A stretch of DNA of 64,000 nucleotides from contig NZ_LMZQ01000007.1 of the NCBI RefSeq assembly GCF_001442625.1, positions 1-64,000 of the forward strand, given 5' to 3'. Below, one piece after another: positions 61,435-64,000 of the stretch. Source of the DNA: Pedobacter ginsenosidimutans (GTDB lineage Bacteria; Bacteroidota; Bacteroidia; Sphingobacteriales; Sphingobacteriaceae). Position 1 is the first letter of the stretch. Each line of letters starts with the position of its first letter. Position numbers and translations under genes: made by a program. Below the pieces are notes generated by a model. It searched no databases and was not told the DNA's origin. It saw only the letters and a program-made list of their open reading frames with translations.

Positions 61435-61958
61435 TGAAAATATTTATCGAAACAGACCGTTTAATCTTACGCGAGTTATTACCTACAGACGCCGATGGCA
61501 TGTTTGAAATGGATGGTGATCCTGAAGTGCATCTTTATCTTGGCAATAATCCTGTAAAATCAATCGAGCAAAGTATCGCAGAAATCGAATTTATCAGAAA
61601 ACAATATATCGAAAATGGTATTGGCAGATGGGCTGTTATTGAAAAATCGACAGGTAATTTTGTAGGTTGGTCGGGCTTAAAACTAATTAAAGAATCTACC
61701 AATAACCATATTAATTATTACGATCTGGGGTATCGGTTCAGTAAACGGTTTTGGGGAAAGGGCTATGCTACAGAAACTGCAATGGCGGTACGAGACTATG
61801 GTTTTAATGAACTCAATCTGCATGAAATTATTGGCATAGCAGATATCGATAACCTGGGGTCTATTCATGTTCTGGAAAAAGTGGGCTTAAAACGGATCTC
61901 TACTTTCGATTACCGCGGCATAAAACACCACTGGATGAAGATTGAAAAACCAATTTAG
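61434..61958 (+). CDS. GNAT-family N-acetyltransferase (RimJ/RimL-like)
   Basis: A 174-residue acetyltransferase of the RimJ/RimL group: ETDRLILRELLPTDADGMFEMDGDPEVHLYLG, then YRFSKRFWGKGYATETAMAVRDYGFNELNLHEIIGIADIDNLGSIHVLEKVGLKRI. Typically N-terminal or small-molecule acetylation. Start ATG overlaps the upstream stop by one base. Confidence 0.9.
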   Translation: MKIFIETDRLILRELLPTDADGMFEMDGDPEVHLYLGNNPVKSIEQSIAEIEFIRKQYIENGIGRWAVIEKSTGNFVGWSGLKLIKESTNNHINYYDLGYRFSKRFWGKGYATETAMAVRDYGFNELNLHEIIGIADIDNLGSIHVLEKVGLKRISTFDYRGIKHHWMKIEKPI

Positions 61959-62034
61959 CGCTTTCAAAAAGCAATCTTGTCTTTTATGGTTTAGTTTTTG
62001 ATGCTAAAAAGGAAAATCATTTAAACCTTACATT

Positions 62035-62433
62035 ATGAAACACCTAATCTTCTGTGGAATGCTGCTCTTATTATTGAGTTCTTGTAAAGAAAAATTAGAT
62101 CCGGCGAGCTTTACCAATACCAAATGGGAGTTAACATCGCTGCCAGGTTTAACCTTACCCACAACAGCAAAAGCAACGCTAAACTTTGCCGACAGCCTTA
62201 AAATCAGTGGAAAATCGTTTTGTAACAATTACGGCGGCCAGGGAGAAATTGCAGATAATAAAATAACCGTTAAAAATGTTTTTGGCACAAAAATGTTCTG
62301 TCAGGAAACTGATGCAGCCGAACGTGCTTACTTACATGCCCTTAATCAGGTTAATGGTGCTAAAATAACTGACAATAAGCTACATCTGTTGAATGGTGAT
62401 AAAACCTTGTTGGTTTTCAACAAAACAAACTAG
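62035..62433 (+). CDS. META-domain (HslJ-like) lipoprotein
   Basis: A 132-residue lipoprotein (MKHLIFCGMLLLLLSSC, Cys near residue 17). META-domain features: FTNTKWELTSLPG, NNYGGQGEIADNKI, TKMFCQETDAAERAYLHALNQV and LLNGDKTLLVF. Family members are linked to stress or motility; role here unknown. ATG start at 62035. Confidence 0.87.
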   Translation: MKHLIFCGMLLLLLSSCKEKLDPASFTNTKWELTSLPGLTLPTTAKATLNFADSLKISGKSFCNNYGGQGEIADNKITVKNVFGTKMFCQETDAAERAYLHALNQVNGAKITDNKLHLLNGDKTLLVFNKTN

Positions 62434-62507
62434 AATCTTTACATGCATAAAAAGGCTGAATAAAGTATTTTTACTATTTTCGGCCTTTTGAGTTTAACGC
62501 AGGAGTG

Positions 62508-63431
62508 ATGCCATCGATAACAGAAGATCTGAAGTTTTTTTTCTCAACCATAAGGAAAGCATTTAATTTATTTCAGCAGAATGATCCCTTACGCCTGGCT
62601 GGCGCTACTGCTTTTTTCACCAATTTCGCCCTACCCCCAATATTAATTATCCTCATCAGGCTGTTTGGTATGTTTACCGATAGACGCCTATTGGCTACAC
62701 ACCTTTTCGAACGCCTGGCCAGTATTCTCGACAATGAGAGTATTTTACAGATCAGAACAACCCTCAGGAATATCCGTGGTATCGATCAGGCCTGGTATGT
62801 TACTTTCTTTAGTTTTATATTTTTCCTTTTTGTAGCTACCACCCTGTTCAATGTGATTAAAAACTCTTTAGAGCAGATTTGGAATATCGGCCAAAAAGAT
62901 AAAAAAGGGATTGTTAACACCCTTAAATCGAGGGCTATATCCGTTACGATTATCTTATTTGCAGGCATATTATTTTTTATAGGCTTGCTGGCCGATAGTG
63001 TGCAGGCTTATATTGGTGCCTATCTAAAAAACGGTTCTCCTTCTTTCGGATTGGTCTTAACTTCGATCATCAACCAATTGGTTTTTGTGATCATCGTAAC
63101 CACCTGGTTTACCATACTTTTCAGGTATTTAACAAACGGACGCCCTACCTGGCGTGCCGCAATTTCTGGAGGCTTGTTAACCGGATGCCTTTTTACGGCA
63201 GGAAAGTATATTTTAAGGATTTTATTGCCTTTGAGTAACATCAGTAACATCTATGGATCAGCAGGTTCGATTATCGTCATTATGCTTTTCGTATTCTACT
63301 CTTCGTTGATATTTTATTTTGGCGCATCTTTTATTAAAGCGTTAAGCGTCGGTCGGGCCACACCCATTGTACCAAAAAACGGATCGTTTGCTTACGAACT
63401 TACCGAGGTTGAACCGGAAAAAGAGAATTAA
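62508..63431 (+). CDS. YihY/BrkB-family inner-membrane protein
   Basis: A 307-residue protein with six hydrophobic segments: RLAGATAFFTNFALPPILIILIRLF, WYVTFFSFIFFLFVATTLFNVI, ISVTIILFAGILFFIGLL, QLVFVIIVTTWFTILFRYL, and others. It matches the YihY/virulence-factor BrkB family; function unknown. The ATG at 62508 is preferred to a GTG at 62505; AGGAG lies just before it (62501-62505), close for a ribosome site. Confidence 0.87.
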   Translation: MPSITEDLKFFFSTIRKAFNLFQQNDPLRLAGATAFFTNFALPPILIILIRLFGMFTDRRLLATHLFERLASILDNESILQIRTTLRNIRGIDQAWYVTFFSFIFFLFVATTLFNVIKNSLEQIWNIGQKDKKGIVNTLKSRAISVTIILFAGILFFIGLLADSVQAYIGAYLKNGSPSFGLVLTSIINQLVFVIIVTTWFTILFRYLTNGRPTWRAAISGGLLTGCLFTAGKYILRILLPLSNISNIYGSAGSIIVIMLFVFYSSLIFYFGASFIKALSVGRATPIVPKNGSFAYELTEVEPEKEN

Positions 63432-63463
63432 TTAAGCTTGGAACGAGCGTTTATCAAAATTAC

Positions 63464-63898
63464 TTATTTGTTCAGGTTGAAAATTAACTTATCAAGAAGG
63501 CTTTTTAACTGGTTAATTTCTTCAAGGCTCACACCGAGATTATCGCTCAGCTGAGCACGCAATACAGGGGCCTTTTCTTTTAAAGCACTGCCTTTTTCTG
63601 TCAGGGATATTACAATACTCCTTTCATCTTTTAAAGACCTAACCCGTTCAACCAGTCCGGTTTCCTGCATCCGCTTAAGCAACGGGGTCAAAGTATTTGA
63701 TTGTAACATCAGTTTTTGTGAAAGCACCGTTAAACTAACCGAATCAGTTTCCCAAAGCACCATTAGCACAAGATACTGCGGATAAGTAATTCCCAAACTA
63801 TCGAGTACTGGCTGATAGCATTTAGTTACCAACCTGGAAGCAGCATAAAGCGGGAAGCACAATTGATTTTCGAGTTTAATAGCATCATTTATTTCCAT
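63464..63898 (-). CDS. MarR-family redox regulator, OhrR-like
   Basis: A 144-residue winged-helix protein. The N-terminal IKLENQLCFPLYAASRLVTKCYQPVLDSLGITYPQYLVLMVLWE matches OhrR, with the reactive Cys at residue 14 and the YPQY stretch. The wing part is LLKRMQETGLVERVRSLKDERSIVISLTEKG. In known systems organic peroxide oxidises the Cys and releases repression of ohr. ATG at 63898 is preferred; an upstream TTG (63925) adds a poor leader. The target gene would lie beyond the right edge. Confidence 0.86.
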   Translation of the reverse strand: MEINDAIKLENQLCFPLYAASRLVTKCYQPVLDSLGITYPQYLVLMVLWETDSVSLTVLSQKLMLQSNTLTPLLKRMQETGLVERVRSLKDERSIVISLTEKGSALKEKAPVLRAQLSDNLGVSLEEINQLKSLLDKLIFNLNK

Positions 63899-64000
63899 CA
63901 CAACTTTCTTTACTAATAATAACAAAATATTCAGCTAAGTAAATAATTTTTAACTGAAATTTTCTATCACGAGCCTAATCATTGAAATCGTTATTGCAGG

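Overview
The window comes from a Bacteroidota genome, most likely a Sphingobacteriaceae member close to Pedobacter. This rests on the low GC content, TonB-dependent receptors with regulatory N-termini, a LytTR two-component pair, the GntR-controlled L-rhamnose set with a fused aldolase/dehydrogenase, and promoters of the Bacteroidota type (TTTG, about 19 bases, TAnnTTTG) before the S6 operon and two tRNA genes. Shine-Dalgarno sequences are mostly absent. The species call is inference; no 16S gene is present.

Layout. 1-3721: tail of an unknown gene, a dispersed palindromic repeat and a SWIM/SNF2 helicase. 3938-11194 (all minus): complete L-rhamnose catabolism: symporter, fused rhamnulose-1-phosphate aldolase/dehydrogenase, isomerase, kinase and a GntR regulator. 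11195-12056: gene-free repeat region. 12057-21842: housekeeping and accessory genes, including a LytTR sensor/regulator pair divergent from an outer-membrane receptor, with phased operator-like repeats between them. 21896-22257: two tandem tRNA-Phe genes, each with its own promoter and terminator. 22486-24648: a membrane Fe-S oxidoreductase pair. 24850-27833: a TldD/PmbA-type pair. 27977-34317: secreted proteins, AsmA, MtgA, a DUF1080 lipoprotein and an SDR. 34491-35937: three phased repeats followed by an AAA/DUF4143 ATPase. 36042-37117: rpsF-rpsR-rplI. 37361-41692: AraC regulator, metallopeptidase and dnaX. 42699-44918: monomeric isocitrate dehydrogenase. 45478-48036: two ankyrin proteins.

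The most unusual region is 48829-50978. Three AT-rich genes of unknown function lie head to tail. Each starts shortly after, and ends shortly before, a folded repeat with attC-like organisation: imperfect arms ending in GTTAGTGG, GTTAACGG or ATTAGCGG. This looks like a gene-cassette array without an integrase in view. It is followed by a PQQ-type sugar dehydrogenase lipoprotein and a second TonB receptor (to 54862).

54918-63898 holds a short SSB, a zinc-ribbon protein, MepB, and an adaptive DNA-alkylation response operon (AraC-methyltransferase fusion, stand-alone Ada metal-binding domain, AlkB). It continues with a membrane LuxR regulator near a DUF4199 gene with a structured leader, a cupin/GNAT pair, a META lipoprotein, a YihY membrane protein and an OhrR-like regulator at the right edge.

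Other signals are a ten-adenine run inside dnaX with stops waiting in both alternative frames (likely tau/gamma production), strong Shine-Dalgarno sequences before rpsR and rplI, and many intergenic palindromes. All assignments are by reading and pattern recognition; no database or folding program was run.
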